NCBI GenBank assembly: GCA_002361175.1
Contig: DESG01000121.1
Span: 1 to 38,685, forward strand
Length of the DNA: 38,685 nucleotides
Source of the DNA: Lachnoclostridium sp. UBA3320
GTDB lineage: Bacteria; Bacillota; Clostridia; Lachnospirales; Lachnospiraceae
Direction: 5' to 3'
The stretch's first letter is position 1. Every line of letters begins with the position of its first letter. Positions 23,748-32,574 of this stretch are shown one piece after another. A program made the translations under genes and the position numbers. The notes beneath the pieces are model-generated. The model had not been told where the DNA came from. It saw nothing but the letters and a program-made list of their open reading frames with translations, and did no database searches.

Positions 23748-26305
23748 CATCTGCAATATATTCCATCAACAGCTTTTTTCCATTCTTCAATAGCTGATAG
23801 ATAAATTTCTTCAATTTTTTCTCTATTTCTAGTTTTGCCAGCAAGTTCCATCTGGTAAAAATATTCACTAAGAACTAAAGCTCCAATTCCTTTTGCCTCT
23901 CCTTTAAGCTTATGGCAGCAGACAATCCATTCATTCCAAAGTGAGTTATTTTCCACTGCCCATACATCGTTTTGTCTTATAATATTTTGGCGTATGTGGT
24001 CTAATTCCTGCTGTTGTTTTTCCTGCTGCTTAGCAAAAAAAGTAAGAAGTTCATGGTAAAACGCTGCGTCCATATCTGCATAACGCAATCCTTCGTGTGT
24101 GTGAATACCATTATGTTCTAACTTGTCAAGCCAGTCATTTTTAGAAGAAAGACAACAGGCAAGCAACTGTTCTAATTTTTCTGGGTCAACAGGTTTTGCC
24201 AAATATCCTGCAAATCCTTCTGCCAGATACATCTGTTCTGCCTCTTTTCCAGCATTTGCCGTTAATGCAATAATCTTTGTATCTTGGTTCTTTCCAGTCG
24301 TATCTTGTTTAATTTTATGAAAAGTAGTGATGCCATCCATTCTTGGCATCATATGGTCTAACAGAATTAAGTCATATTTTTTTAAGGTACAAGCTTTAAC
24401 AGCTGCACTTCCATCTGTTACTGTTTCTATAACGGCTTTTGTTCGTTTCAGCAGGTGTTTTAATACCATAAGATTGTGTTCGTTATCATCTGCCACAAGA
24501 ATAATATTTGCATGAAAATCTGGGAAATTTGGCATTTTTTTGTGCGTTTCATGTTCTTTGTTTTTCTGCTCTTTTTTCTTCCACACCGCCACCTCTTCTT
24601 TTGATGCCTCTTCCAATGCCAGTGAAACAGTAAATACACTCCCTTTTCCTAGTGTGCTTTTCACTGTAATTATTCCACCCATTGCTTCAATTAGTTTTTT
24701 TACAATGGCAAGTCCCAAACCCATACCATCTTTGCTGCCTGTATTACTTCCACGTCCAAAGTTCTCAAATATCTGTTTTTGTTCATCTTCTTGTATTCCA
24801 ATGCCACTATCACTAACAGACAATATAAGCTGATTATTTTCTGCTTTTATCCGTGTTTCTGCTTTCAGTGCAACAAAACCACTGTCAGTATATTTAATTG
24901 CATTAGATAACAAATTTGTAAGCATAAGCAGGATATATGCAGAATCTCCAATCTGAAACTTATTTACATCCATAAGACTATTATCTAATTCTGTTATAAA
25001 AGTAAGCCCTTTCTTTTCTGCTTGTGAACGCATAAGTTTTTCTGCTTCAGCAATTACTTCACTTATCTGATAAGGACTTTTGGTAAGAACCAGTGTCCCA
25101 CTTTCCAGTCTAGATGCATTTAACACCTCATCAATTAGTAACATCATATGCGCCCCAGCAGATGCTACTTCTTTTGCATAATTTTTAATTTCTTCTTCTT
25201 TGCTTTCTCGAAGAATCATCTCATTCATACCAAGCATAGTATTCATTGGAGTGCGCAGCTCATGGCTGACTCTCATAAGAAACTGTGTTTTTGCTTCGTC
25301 TGCTTCTTTAAGTTTCTGCATAGTTAAAAGTGCTTGAGTCTGGTCAACAAACCACAACATGCGTCCATTTTTTTCACCTTGTTCGATAATATCTTCTATA
25401 CGCAGTTCATAGAACGTGCCATTCCTTTGTATCAGATGTTCATTGCTCTCTTTCTTCATAAGTTCCATAAGTTCTTGGCAGCCGTTAATTGTAGCGCCTT
25501 TATGAATATCAGGAAATAATTTAGCCATCCTGTTATTGACAAACACAATTATATCATCGCTATCTAAGATAACTAAACCTTCATTGCCATGATTAAAAGC
25601 ATTATCAACTGCTGCATGAAGAGAACCAAAATAGCTATATCTAACTATTGCCATCATCATGCAAAACATTGCAAATGTCATAGCAATTACAATAGGATTG
25701 TAGCTTCCAAATAACCCTGCCGTCTTTAAAGCTAATGTTCCTGATAGTGTGCCAATCCCTATCGCTATATACATAATTCTTTTTTTTTGTATAGCTGTAC
25801 TCTTTTTATATCTTACAGCACACAAAAACAAAATAATAAGTACTATAGAAAACAAGAAAATAAAATGAAGATGCCAGAGAATACCATGCCCTACTTCAAT
25901 TCGGTTGTACATTCCATCTGTCAATATCTTCATAGAGCTGTAAAAGAAATGGTGTTTTTGTGCAGTAAAGATGCCCACAATCACAAAGGTATCACATATT
26001 GCATATAATACATATATCCAAACAGGAATAAAAAATTTGACAAACTCCGAAACAAACCACAAAAGTGACATAAGCAGACCTGCCTGCCCCACATACTGTA
26101 CACATAATCCAGCGAGTGCTTCTCCAACAGTATCTGAATGAATCAGTTCCAAATGAATACCCATAACAAAAACAATAGTAAATACATTATATAAAACAAA
26201 TGCTGTCTGTGTTTTGGAAGGCTGTTGTCTCAATATAACCGCCAATATAAAAAGCATTAATAGAATAGCTATGATATTCACTGTTTCTAAAAATAATAAC
26301 ATCAC
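23747..26305 (-). CDS. Hybrid sensor histidine kinase with receiver and HPt domains
   Basis: 852 residues. Domain order: a seven-helix membrane region of the HisKA_7TM type (1-225); a PAS-like domain (about 235-325, EGLVILDSDDIIVFVNNRM); HisKA with phospho-His348 (FLMRVSHELRTPMN); HATPase with the N-box LLSNAIKYT and G-boxes DSGIGI and GMGLGLAIV (455-565); receiver with Asp650 (LILLDHMMPRMDG); and HPt with His798 (CCHKLKGEAKGIG). Every phosphorelay residue is present, so the final acceptor must be a separate regulator. It starts 14 bases after sorC and is probably co-transcribed with it. The start may be GTG 26305 or the adjacent ATG; AAGG is upstream. The signal is unknown. Confidence 0.93.
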   Translation of the reverse strand: MMLLFLETVNIIAILLMLFILAVILRQQPSKTQTAFVLYNVFTIVFVMGIHLELIHSDTVGEALAGLCVQYVGQAGLLMSLLWFVSEFVKFFIPVWIYVLYAICDTFVIVGIFTAQKHHFFYSSMKILTDGMYNRIEVGHGILWHLHFIFLFSIVLIILFLCAVRYKKSTAIQKKRIMYIAIGIGTLSGTLALKTAGLFGSYNPIVIAMTFAMFCMMMAIVRYSYFGSLHAAVDNAFNHGNEGLVILDSDDIIVFVNNRMAKLFPDIHKGATINGCQELMELMKKESNEHLIQRNGTFYELRIEDIIEQGEKNGRMLWFVDQTQALLTMQKLKEADEAKTQFLMRVSHELRTPMNTMLGMNEMILRESKEEEIKNYAKEVASAGAHMMLLIDEVLNASRLESGTLVLTKSPYQISEVIAEAEKLMRSQAEKKGLTFITELDNSLMDVNKFQIGDSAYILLMLTNLLSNAIKYTDSGFVALKAETRIKAENNQLILSVSDSGIGIQEDEQKQIFENFGRGSNTGSKDGMGLGLAIVKKLIEAMGGIITVKSTLGKGSVFTVSLALEEASKEEVAVWKKKEQKNKEHETHKKMPNFPDFHANIILVADDNEHNLMVLKHLLKRTKAVIETVTDGSAAVKACTLKKYDLILLDHMMPRMDGITTFHKIKQDTTGKNQDTKIIALTANAGKEAEQMYLAEGFAGYLAKPVDPEKLEQLLACCLSSKNDWLDKLEHNGIHTHEGLRYADMDAAFYHELLTFFAKQQEKQQQELDHIRQNIIRQNDVWAVENNSLWNEWIVCCHKLKGEAKGIGALVLSEYFYQMELAGKTRNREKIEEIYLSAIEEWKKAVDGIYCR

Positions 26306-26319
26306 AATATAACCTTAAT

Positions 26320-27291
26320 TTAAAAATTCTTTAAAATTTTTTCAGCGCATTTATCATCTATAATCAGTGTACCAATATAATTGCCTCGTACTGCACCAAG
26401 TACTGCTTCTGCCTTTTCCTCACCGAAAGCAATGCATATAGTTTCTGGGCATCTTTTAAAATCATCTGTATCAACGCCTATCATCCTCTGTATAAGCGTT
26501 GTTTCTAATTCCTGTCCATAAATATTAAAAAAATGACCGCCTATATGTCCTACAACACCTCTTTTCTCCAAAGCTGCCAACACTTTTTCACTTAAATAAT
26601 TATTCCACGATTTATAAACAATAGAGCCTACACTAGTTAGAATTACATCTGCATTTTTAGCAAGGTCTAGAGTATTTTTTATATTATCATCTTGTATAAG
26701 GCTTTCTTTTACTTCTTTATTTTTCACAAAAAGAGGAGCATAGATATACTGATATTTTCCTCCATATGCAGAAGCTAAGTCTTTTGACAAATCCAGTCCG
26801 TCTTTTTCTGGACTTGTAATATTGGCTGCTCCCATAATCGGGACTACTGTAATTGGTATATTTTTATGGTTGTTTGCTGCAATATATTTTACAACATGAT
26901 AAAGCGTATTGCCCCAAGAAATCCCTACAACCATATTTTCTTTAATAATAGAATCCAAGTAATATGCAGACACTTCATATATCAAGTTTCTGGCGTTTTC
27001 TTTATCAGTATCTTTCTGCTTGACAATCCTGATATTTTTTAGCTGGAAATATTCTTTCATCTGCTGCTCGTACTCTAAATTTCTTTCCCACGGCTCCTGT
27101 ATATAAATTTCTACTATTCCAAGTTCTCGTGCCTCTTTCAGCATTCTTGAAATCTTTGACCTAGATGTATACAGCCTTTCGGCAATCTGGTTCTGGGTCA
27201 TTTCAGAGTTATAATACAAATTCGCAACCATTGCCAGCACATTCCATTTTTCCTGGACACTCATTGCCTCATAATTCTTTAAGTCCTCCAT
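26320..27291 (-). CDS. SorC/DeoR-type sugar-binding transcriptional regulator
   Basis: 323 residues. The N-terminal helix-turn-helix is YYNSEMTQNQIAERLYTSRS followed by KISRMLKEARELGIV (about 25-65). The rest is the SorC sugar-phosphate effector domain (VVGISWGNTLYHVVKYI, VVPIMGAANITSPEKDGLDL, GVVGHIGGHFFNIYG, CIAFGEEKAEAVLGAVRG). ATG 27291 is chosen because AAGGAG lies six bases before it; a start six codons earlier lacks this. It follows the terminator of the carbohydrate operon and precedes the hybrid kinase. It is the natural candidate for the repeated operator found ahead of ulaE and the FGGY kinase. A TTTACA-17-TACATT promoter may drive it. Confidence 0.92.
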   Translation of the reverse strand: MEDLKNYEAMSVQEKWNVLAMVANLYYNSEMTQNQIAERLYTSRSKISRMLKEARELGIVEIYIQEPWERNLEYEQQMKEYFQLKNIRIVKQKDTDKENARNLIYEVSAYYLDSIIKENMVVGISWGNTLYHVVKYIAANNHKNIPITVVPIMGAANITSPEKDGLDLSKDLASAYGGKYQYIYAPLFVKNKEVKESLIQDDNIKNTLDLAKNADVILTSVGSIVYKSWNNYLSEKVLAALEKRGVVGHIGGHFFNIYGQELETTLIQRMIGVDTDDFKRCPETICIAFGEEKAEAVLGAVRGNYIGTLIIDDKCAEKILKNF

Positions 27292-27383
27292 ATTTTTCTC
27301 CTTGTACATTTTTTAACAGATACCTCCTGTATTATAAGATAATGTAACAAATTCTTCCAGTATTGTAAACCACAATGCAAATT

Positions 27384-27427
27384 TTTTAAAAAAGCCAGAG
27401 AAGTATTTTTAACTTCCCCGGCCTTTC
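27384..27427 (-). terminator. Terminator after ulaG
   Basis: On the minus strand AGGCCGGGGAAGT pairs with ACTTCTCTGGCTT across a seven-base loop with G-U wobbles, followed by a run of T. It ends the carbohydrate operon 60 bases after ulaG and separates it from sorC. Confidence 0.85.
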
Positions 27428-27483
27428 TTTATCAAAATTATTATGCTGGCAATATGTTAAAAACTGTCATTTTTATGCTAGAT

Positions 27484-28587
27484 TTATAAGCATGAGCGGA
27501 ACGGAATATTCTGTGGAGCTTCAAAACAGTCTTCAAATCCACGGCGGTGATGGTAATAAATCTTATCCTTATCCTGTGGATATACATATTTTCCGCCTAC
27601 CTGCCAGAAGAATGGATGGAATTTGTATTCGTTCCTGTCTTTTTTGAAATCATAAAGAAGCTTTATCTCCTCACAGTCTGCTTGGAAATTTGTCCATACA
27701 TCCCAATGAATTGGAACTACTACTTTACATCTTAAGTTTTCAGCCATGCGTAAGATATCCGTGGATGTCATCTTATCCTGCATACCAATTGGATTTTCAC
27801 CAAATGAACCAAATGCAACATCTATATCATAATCCTTGCCATGTTTTGCAAAATAGATGGAAAAATGTGAATCTCCTGAATGATAGATATTTCCGCCTGG
27901 TGTTTTTACCAGATAGTTGACTGCTTTCTCATCCATATCTGTAGGACACACACCTGTTAGTTCTTCACGGTCTGGACCAGTTTTATCTGTTGTTACAATA
28001 CAGGTGCGGTCAAAGGAGTCTAGGCACACAATCTCAATATCCTTAATTTTTATTACATCACCTGGGTGCACTACTTTGCAGCGTTCTTTTGGAACTCCCC
28101 AACCAACCCATGTGTCCACAGATTTCTGTGGTCCGATAAATGGAACTGGAATTTCTTTGCCATTTTCATCTGTTGTTGTCATGCCGCTCTGTAACACATG
28201 AGCTGCCCACTCTGCTGACATATGGTCTTGATGATAGTGAGTTGCCAGCACAGCATCCACTTGTTTGAACGCAAATGGGTCAATAACAAATGGCACATTT
28301 CTTAAATTCGGCTGCATTGCACGTCCGCCGCACATATTAGCCATCTGATGTCCTGGCTTCATTTTTCCATCTCCATGTGTACGCTTACCATTTCCGCACC
28401 ACAAGTCAATTGTAATATTTGCACCACCTGGCGTTTTAAACCATACTCCAGTACATCCAAGCCACCACATTGCTACATTGCCTGGCTTTACAACTTCACT
28501 TTCAATATCTTCAACTAACCAAGTACCCCATTCAGGGAATGTACTCATAATCCAACTCTCTCTTGTAATTGTATCAATCTTACTCAT
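27484..28587 (-). CDS. ulaG: UlaG-like metal-dependent lactonase
   Basis: 367 residues, close to the 354 of E. coli UlaG, a Mn-dependent L-ascorbate-6-phosphate lactonase of the metallo-beta-lactamase superfamily. The metal motif HxHxDH is in LATHYHQDHMSAEW. Other family blocks are MWWLGCTGVWFKTPGG, GHQMANMCGGRAMQPNLRN, YHSGDSHFS, VAFGSFGENPIGMQDKM and VPIHWDVWTNF. GGAGAG precedes the ATG. It is the last gene of the operon. The homology is strong, but no ascorbate PTS or UlaD decarboxylase is present, so the substrate may be a different phosphorylated lactone. Confidence 0.85.
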   Translation of the reverse strand: MSKIDTITRESWIMSTFPEWGTWLVEDIESEVVKPGNVAMWWLGCTGVWFKTPGGANITIDLWCGNGKRTHGDGKMKPGHQMANMCGGRAMQPNLRNVPFVIDPFAFKQVDAVLATHYHQDHMSAEWAAHVLQSGMTTTDENGKEIPVPFIGPQKSVDTWVGWGVPKERCKVVHPGDVIKIKDIEIVCLDSFDRTCIVTTDKTGPDREELTGVCPTDMDEKAVNYLVKTPGGNIYHSGDSHFSIYFAKHGKDYDIDVAFGSFGENPIGMQDKMTSTDILRMAENLRCKVVVPIHWDVWTNFQADCEEIKLLYDFKKDRNEYKFHPFFWQVGGKYVYPQDKDKIYYHHRRGFEDCFEAPQNIPFRSCL

Positions 28588-28601
28588 TTTCTTTCTCTCC
28601 T

Positions 28602-29540
28602 TTATATAAATTTTTTAATTTCTTTATAGATGCTGTCTGCGTCTAATCCATATTTTTTAATTAGTTCAGGAGCTGGTCCTGATTCACCAAAGACATCTTT
28701 AATACCAATGCGAAGTATAGCAGTTGGCATTTTTTCTCCAAGTACTTCAGCTACTGCGCTTCCAAGACCTCCTATAACAGAATGTTCTTCCACGGTTACA
28801 ACCTTACCTGTCTTTCTAGCAGACTCTATAATAAGTTCCTCATCAAGTGGTTTTATTGTATGGATATTAATTACACGTGCATTAATTCCATCTTTTTCAA
28901 GTAGTTCTGCGGCTTTTATTGCTTCCCATACACATAATCCTGTTGCAGCGATGGTTACATCTTTTCCTTCACGGAGTATAATTCCTTTTCCAATTTCAAA
29001 CTTGTAATCTGGATTATCATTAATTACAGGAACTGCCAAACGTCCAAAACGCAAGTATACTGGTCCGTCATGCAGATATGCAGCTTCTACAGCAGCCTTT
29101 GCTTCAATATCATCTGCTGGGTTTAAAACAACCATTCCCGGAATTGCTCGCATCAATGCTAAGTCCTCATTACACTGATGTGTAGCGCCATCTTCCCCGA
29201 CAGAAATCCCTGCATGAGTAGCGCCAATTTTAACATTCAAATGCGGGTATCCAATAGAATTACGTATTTGCTCATAAGCTCTTCCAGAAGCAAACATGGC
29301 AAATGTGCTGGCAAATGGAACTTTTCCAGTAGCAGCAAGACCTGCAGCAATGCCCATCATATTACATTCTGCAATACCACAGTCAATGTGCCTTTCAGGA
29401 AATTCCTTTAAAAATGTGCCTGTTTTTGTTGCACCTGCAAGGTCGGCATCAAGAACTACCAGATTTTTATATTTTCTCCCCAGCTCTACCAGTGCATTGC
29501 CATAACTTTCACGGGTTGCAATTTTCTTTATATCTGACAT
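28602..29540 (-). CDS. Transketolase, C-terminal subunit
   Basis: 312 residues, the pyrimidine-binding and C-terminal domains of a split transketolase. Visible blocks are LDADLAGATKTGTFLKEFPE, CGIAECNMMGIAAGLAATG, HAGISVGEDGATHQCNEDLA, IPGMVVLNPADDIEA, and VEEHSVIGGLGSAVAEVLGE. It needs the N-terminal subunit to bind thiamine diphosphate and act on xylulose 5-phosphate. It appears intact and its start overlaps the end of the N-terminal gene by 13 bases. That partner is broken here, so this subunit may pair with another N-terminal subunit encoded elsewhere, or be idle. Confidence 0.92.
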   Translation of the reverse strand: MSDIKKIATRESYGNALVELGRKYKNLVVLDADLAGATKTGTFLKEFPERHIDCGIAECNMMGIAAGLAATGKVPFASTFAMFASGRAYEQIRNSIGYPHLNVKIGATHAGISVGEDGATHQCNEDLALMRAIPGMVVLNPADDIEAKAAVEAAYLHDGPVYLRFGRLAVPVINDNPDYKFEIGKGIILREGKDVTIAATGLCVWEAIKAAELLEKDGINARVINIHTIKPLDEELIIESARKTGKVVTVEEHSVIGGLGSAVAEVLGEKMPTAILRIGIKDVFGESGPAPELIKKYGLDADSIYKEIKKFI

Positions 29541-30149
29541 AATGCTTCACCTGCTTTCTTTAGTTCTTTCATCGCAATAGCATATTCTTCGTCATTTGGG
29601 GCTTTGCCATGCCAGCCAACGTTATTTTCCATATAAGATACGCCTTTGCCTTTGACAGTCTTCATAATAATAGCCGAAGGCTGCCCTTTTGTTTCTTTTG
29701 CTTCTTTAAATGCAGCATCAAGCTGCATAAAATCGTTGCCATTAGATACATTTATCACATGGAAGTTAAATGCGGCAAACTTTGCATCAATTGGATATGG
29801 TGAACACACATCCTCAATTTTGCCATCAATCTGTAAGCCATTGTTATCAACAATAACAACAAGGTTGTCTAGTTTTCTATGTCCAGCAAACATTGTTGCC
29901 TCCCATACCTGACCTTCTTGGATTTCTCCATCACCAAGCAATGTATACACTCTGTAATCTGCCCCATCCATTTTAGCAGACAGTGCCATTCCAACAGCAG
30001 CCGATATCCCCTGTCCTAAAGAACCACTGGACATATCTACACCTGGAATATGCTTCATATCAGGATGCCCTTGCTTTTGCACTGTGTACCGCTGTTATAA
30101 TACCTTTGCGGATTTCATTGGCAACTTTTTTTAATTTTAATTCATCCAT
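29528..30149 (-). pseudogene. Transketolase N-terminal subunit, internal deletion plus frameshift
   Basis: The frame starts with AGGAGG six bases before an ATG at 30149, and codons encode MDELKLKKVANEIRKGIITA then VHSAKARAS and a stop. A second frame begins in the same place (QKQGHPDMKHIPGVDMSSGS) and runs normally to 29528, with GDGEIQEGQVWEA and VDNNGLQIDG. In intact relatives AKAGHPGGS is followed by about 70 residues before LQGHPDM. That block, with the first GHP and the GHT thiamine-site histidines, is missing and the frame is shifted. GCA at the junction fits a microhomology deletion. A GTG at 30082 could start a 184-residue fragment, which would lack catalytic residues. Confidence 0.85.
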
Positions 30150-30182
30150 TCATATCCTCCTGTTTGAATAACCAATAGTTTT

Positions 30183-30866
30183 TTATTGTCCATAATAGGC
30201 ATTTGCACCATGCTTTCTATAATAATGCTTATCTTGCAACTCCTGTGGAGCTGGCTTTACTTGTGGATTAATCATTTCGCACCTTGCTGCCATTTTGGCA
30301 ACTTCTTCTAGCACAACTGCATTGTGTACCGCATCTAGTCCATCTTTTCCCCATGTAAAAGGCCCGTGGTTTTTGCATAGAATGGCTGGAACTGCCTTGT
30401 AATCTTTTTCTTTAAAAGTTTCTACAATCAGGATTCCAGTATTTTTTTCATACTCATCAAATTCAGCACCTTTAAGACACCTTGCACAAGGTACTTCGCC
30501 ATATATATAATCTGCATGAGTAGTTCCATAACATGGAATGGCTCTGCCTGCCTGTGCCCAGCTTGTTGCCCATGGGGAATGTGTATGTACAATCCCACCA
30601 ATTTCTGGAAATGCCTTATATAATTCTATATGAGTAGCTGTATCAGAAGACGGATTATATCTGCCTTCTATTTTATTGCCATCAAGATCCATAAGCACCA
30701 TATCTTCTGGTGTCAGCTTATCATATTCGACACCGCTTGGCTTAATTGCAAAATAGCCGCTTTCCTTGTCAATTTCACTGACATTTCCCCATGTAAACGT
30801 TACCAGCCCATATCTGGGAAGCTCCATATTTGCTTTATAAACTCGTTCTTTTAATTCTTCTAACAT
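30183..30866 (-). CDS. L-ribulose-5-phosphate 4-epimerase (UlaF/AraD family)
   Basis: 227 residues, standard for the class II aldolase-fold epimerase that converts L-ribulose 5-phosphate to D-xylulose 5-phosphate. Blocks: LVTFTWGNVSEID, FAIKPSGVEYDKLTPEDMV, PSSDTATHIELYKAFPEIGG, zinc histidines in VHTHSPWATSWAQAGR and in GTTHADYIYGEVPC, and the C-terminal Tyr region HYYRKHGANAYYGQ. AGGAGGAGCAG precedes the ATG. UlaF, AraD and SgbE cannot be told apart by sequence alone; the neighbouring UlaE favours the UlaF role. Confidence 0.92.
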   Translation of the reverse strand: MLEELKERVYKANMELPRYGLVTFTWGNVSEIDKESGYFAIKPSGVEYDKLTPEDMVLMDLDGNKIEGRYNPSSDTATHIELYKAFPEIGGIVHTHSPWATSWAQAGRAIPCYGTTHADYIYGEVPCARCLKGAEFDEYEKNTGILIVETFKEKDYKAVPAILCKNHGPFTWGKDGLDAVHNAVVLEEVAKMAARCEMINPQVKPAPQELQDKHYYRKHGANAYYGQ

Positions 30867-30875
30867 CTGCTCCTC

Positions 30876-31526
30876 CTATCTTAAAACTGTTTGAAACTGT
30901 CTTATATTGTATTGTATATCCCCACAGAATACAGAAGAACCTGCCACTAAAATATCTGCACCATTGCGTATACACTCTGCGGCATTTTCTACTGTAATTC
31001 CGCCATCTAATTCAATCAATGAATCACAATCCATATCTTGTAAAAGTTTTTTGCAGTCTTTAATTTTTTGTATCATATCAGCTATAAACGCCTGTCCCCC
31101 AAATCCAGGATTAACTGTCATAAGCAGTACTTGGTCTATATTATGTACAATATATTTTAATGTTTCAACGGAAGTTGCAGGATTTAATGCCACTCCTGCC
31201 TTACATCCAGCTTCTTTTATCTGCGACAGTACCCTTGGAAGATGTCTGCAGGTTTCCTGATGTACTGTAATAATATCTGCACCTGCCGCAGCTGCATCTA
31301 GTATAAACCTTTCAGGATTTTCTATCATCAAGTGTACATCAAATTCCATATCTGTACATGAACGTATGGATTTTATTACAGGAAAACCAAGTGAAATATT
31401 TGGCACAAATACCCCGTCCATCACATCAATATGAATTCTTTTTACCCCAGCATTTTCTATCTCTTTTAACTGTTTTTCAAGAAATTTAAAATCTGCTGAC
31501 AGAACTGATGGCGCTATTTCTGCCAT
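30876..31526 (-). CDS. rpe: Ribulose-phosphate 3-epimerase (Rpe)
   Basis: 216 residues, a TIM barrel that interconverts D-ribulose 5-phosphate and D-xylulose 5-phosphate. Motifs: APSVLSADF, HIDVMDGVFVPNISLG, FDVHLMIENPE, MTVNPGFGGQAFI, IELDGGITVENAAECIRNGA, and VAGSSVFCGD. These are Rpe rather than UlaD (keto-gulonate-phosphate decarboxylase) motifs. It shares a TAATG junction with the propeller-like gene. Its place downstream of UlaF fits passing D-xylulose 5-phosphate into the pentose phosphate pool. Confidence 0.93.
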   Translation of the reverse strand: MAEIAPSVLSADFKFLEKQLKEIENAGVKRIHIDVMDGVFVPNISLGFPVIKSIRSCTDMEFDVHLMIENPERFILDAAAAGADIITVHQETCRHLPRVLSQIKEAGCKAGVALNPATSVETLKYIVHNIDQVLLMTVNPGFGGQAFIADMIQKIKDCKKLLQDMDCDSLIELDGGITVENAAECIRNGADILVAGSSVFCGDIQYNIRQFQTVLR

Positions 31527-32572
31527 TATAAATCCCCCTCTTCAAAAGTATACATGGCTACTTGATTAATCTCCCTGTTAGTTGCAACCAAAATATCCCT
31601 GCCTTCATAATTATAGCCATAGACATTTGCTGGACCACAGTCATCATCTATAGTTTTAAAAGTATAGTGCCCATCTGTCCACAAAAGTACAAACAGCCTT
31701 CTAGCTCCTTTGCGGTGTCCAAGTACGACAACTGTCTTCCCACACAGTTTTCCGCTCCATATTGCATGTAAAAATTCTGCTTTTTCTGGGTACTTAAAAA
31801 CTTTTTCATATCTACCATCTGTTTCTTTATAGACAGAAACTTCATCACCATGAAATGGTGAGATAACTACCAGTTCCATTTTTCCGTCACCATCCAAGTC
31901 TGCCATCACTGCATCACTGGCTGGTACATCAAGAAGCTGTTCTTTCTGCCATTTATCCTCTGGTGTTTCTGGTGGATAGAAACGAAATACTCCATTATCA
32001 CTGCATATAAGCGCTGATGCTTTTCCATCTTCTACTATTCTGTAATATCCATGATTCTTTAACATTCCATCTTTTATAGCTTCTAGCTGTAGCTGATTAG
32101 CATCATCAAAACAAGATAGGTCATCTGGCAATTTTGCAGCATATACTTTTCCTGGGCTTGACCAGTCTTCTTTATATTCATGCCCAGATTTTAAAGTACA
32201 GGCAATAAGATAATTTGACCCGCCATTGCTAAGAATATCAAACCTATGTACAAAAGGCAGGTCTGTGAGTGTACGTATGTTCCAGTTTCCGCTGCCATCG
32301 GGAGTAGCTATTATAATCTTTGCTTCTTTTGAATCATTCGGTGAATAAAACTTGTGTGTTGCCAAAAATTGCCCATCTGTTCCAGGAACTTGAACCATAG
32401 TCATAACCCCACCTGGTTCTTCCCAAACTGTTGCCTTTTCTTTTCCATCAACATCAAACAGAATGCATCGGTCTTTCTTTTCTGCAGCAACTAAGATATG
32501 TTGCTTTCCTTGGTAATGCAATGGGGCAACCGAATAACATTTTTCTAATTCTGCCATAACCATTTTTTTCAT
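31526..32572 (-). CDS. Cytoplasmic beta-propeller-like protein with a VCBS/FG-GAP Ca-loop, function unknown
   Basis: 348 residues, no signal peptide or membrane segment. The sequence is made of repeated short beta-strand blocks with turns rich in Gly and Asp, as in VCBS/FG-GAP propellers. One clear repeat is VMADLDGDGKMELVVISPF at about 222-240, a calcium-loop type motif. Scattered histidines in conserved-looking contexts (ATHKFYSP, PFVHRFD, NHGYYR, SPFHGDE) could form a metal or substrate site, which is inference. GGAGG lies nine bases before the ATG. It is tightly packed between ulaE (two bases) and rpe (TAATG), so it should belong to the pathway. I do not know its function; a lactonase, mutarotase or isomerase role is speculation. 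Confidence 0.75.
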   Translation of the reverse strand: MKKMVMAELEKCYSVAPLHYQGKQHILVAAEKKDRCILFDVDGKEKATVWEEPGGVMTMVQVPGTDGQFLATHKFYSPNDSKEAKIIIATPDGSGNWNIRTLTDLPFVHRFDILSNGGSNYLIACTLKSGHEYKEDWSSPGKVYAAKLPDDLSCFDDANQLQLEAIKDGMLKNHGYYRIVEDGKASALICSDNGVFRFYPPETPEDKWQKEQLLDVPASDAVMADLDGDGKMELVVISPFHGDEVSVYKETDGRYEKVFKYPEKAEFLHAIWSGKLCGKTVVVLGHRKGARRLFVLLWTDGHYTFKTIDDDCGPANVYGYNYEGRDILVATNREINQVAMYTFEEGDL

Positions 32573-32574
32573 AA

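Noticed and set aside
27484..28587. Plain annotation as part of the standard L-ascorbate pathway
   Set aside because: UlaD and the UlaABC PTS are absent from the window and a GntP permease plus FGGY kinase are present, so the substrate should not be assumed.
29528..30082. An intact 184-residue transketolase-like gene starting at GTG 30082
   Set aside because: It has no ribosome binding site at that GTG, and the true start with AGGAGG is at 30149 in another frame. The fragment lacks the thiamine-site histidines, so I call the locus a pseudogene.
30060..30090. Programmed frameshift in the transketolase gene
   Set aside because: There is no slippery run, and a frameshift alone could not restore the missing block of about 70 residues.
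31526..32572. Secreted FG-GAP adhesin
   Set aside because: There is no signal peptide or anchor and the gene is packed into a metabolic operon, so a surface role is unlikely.
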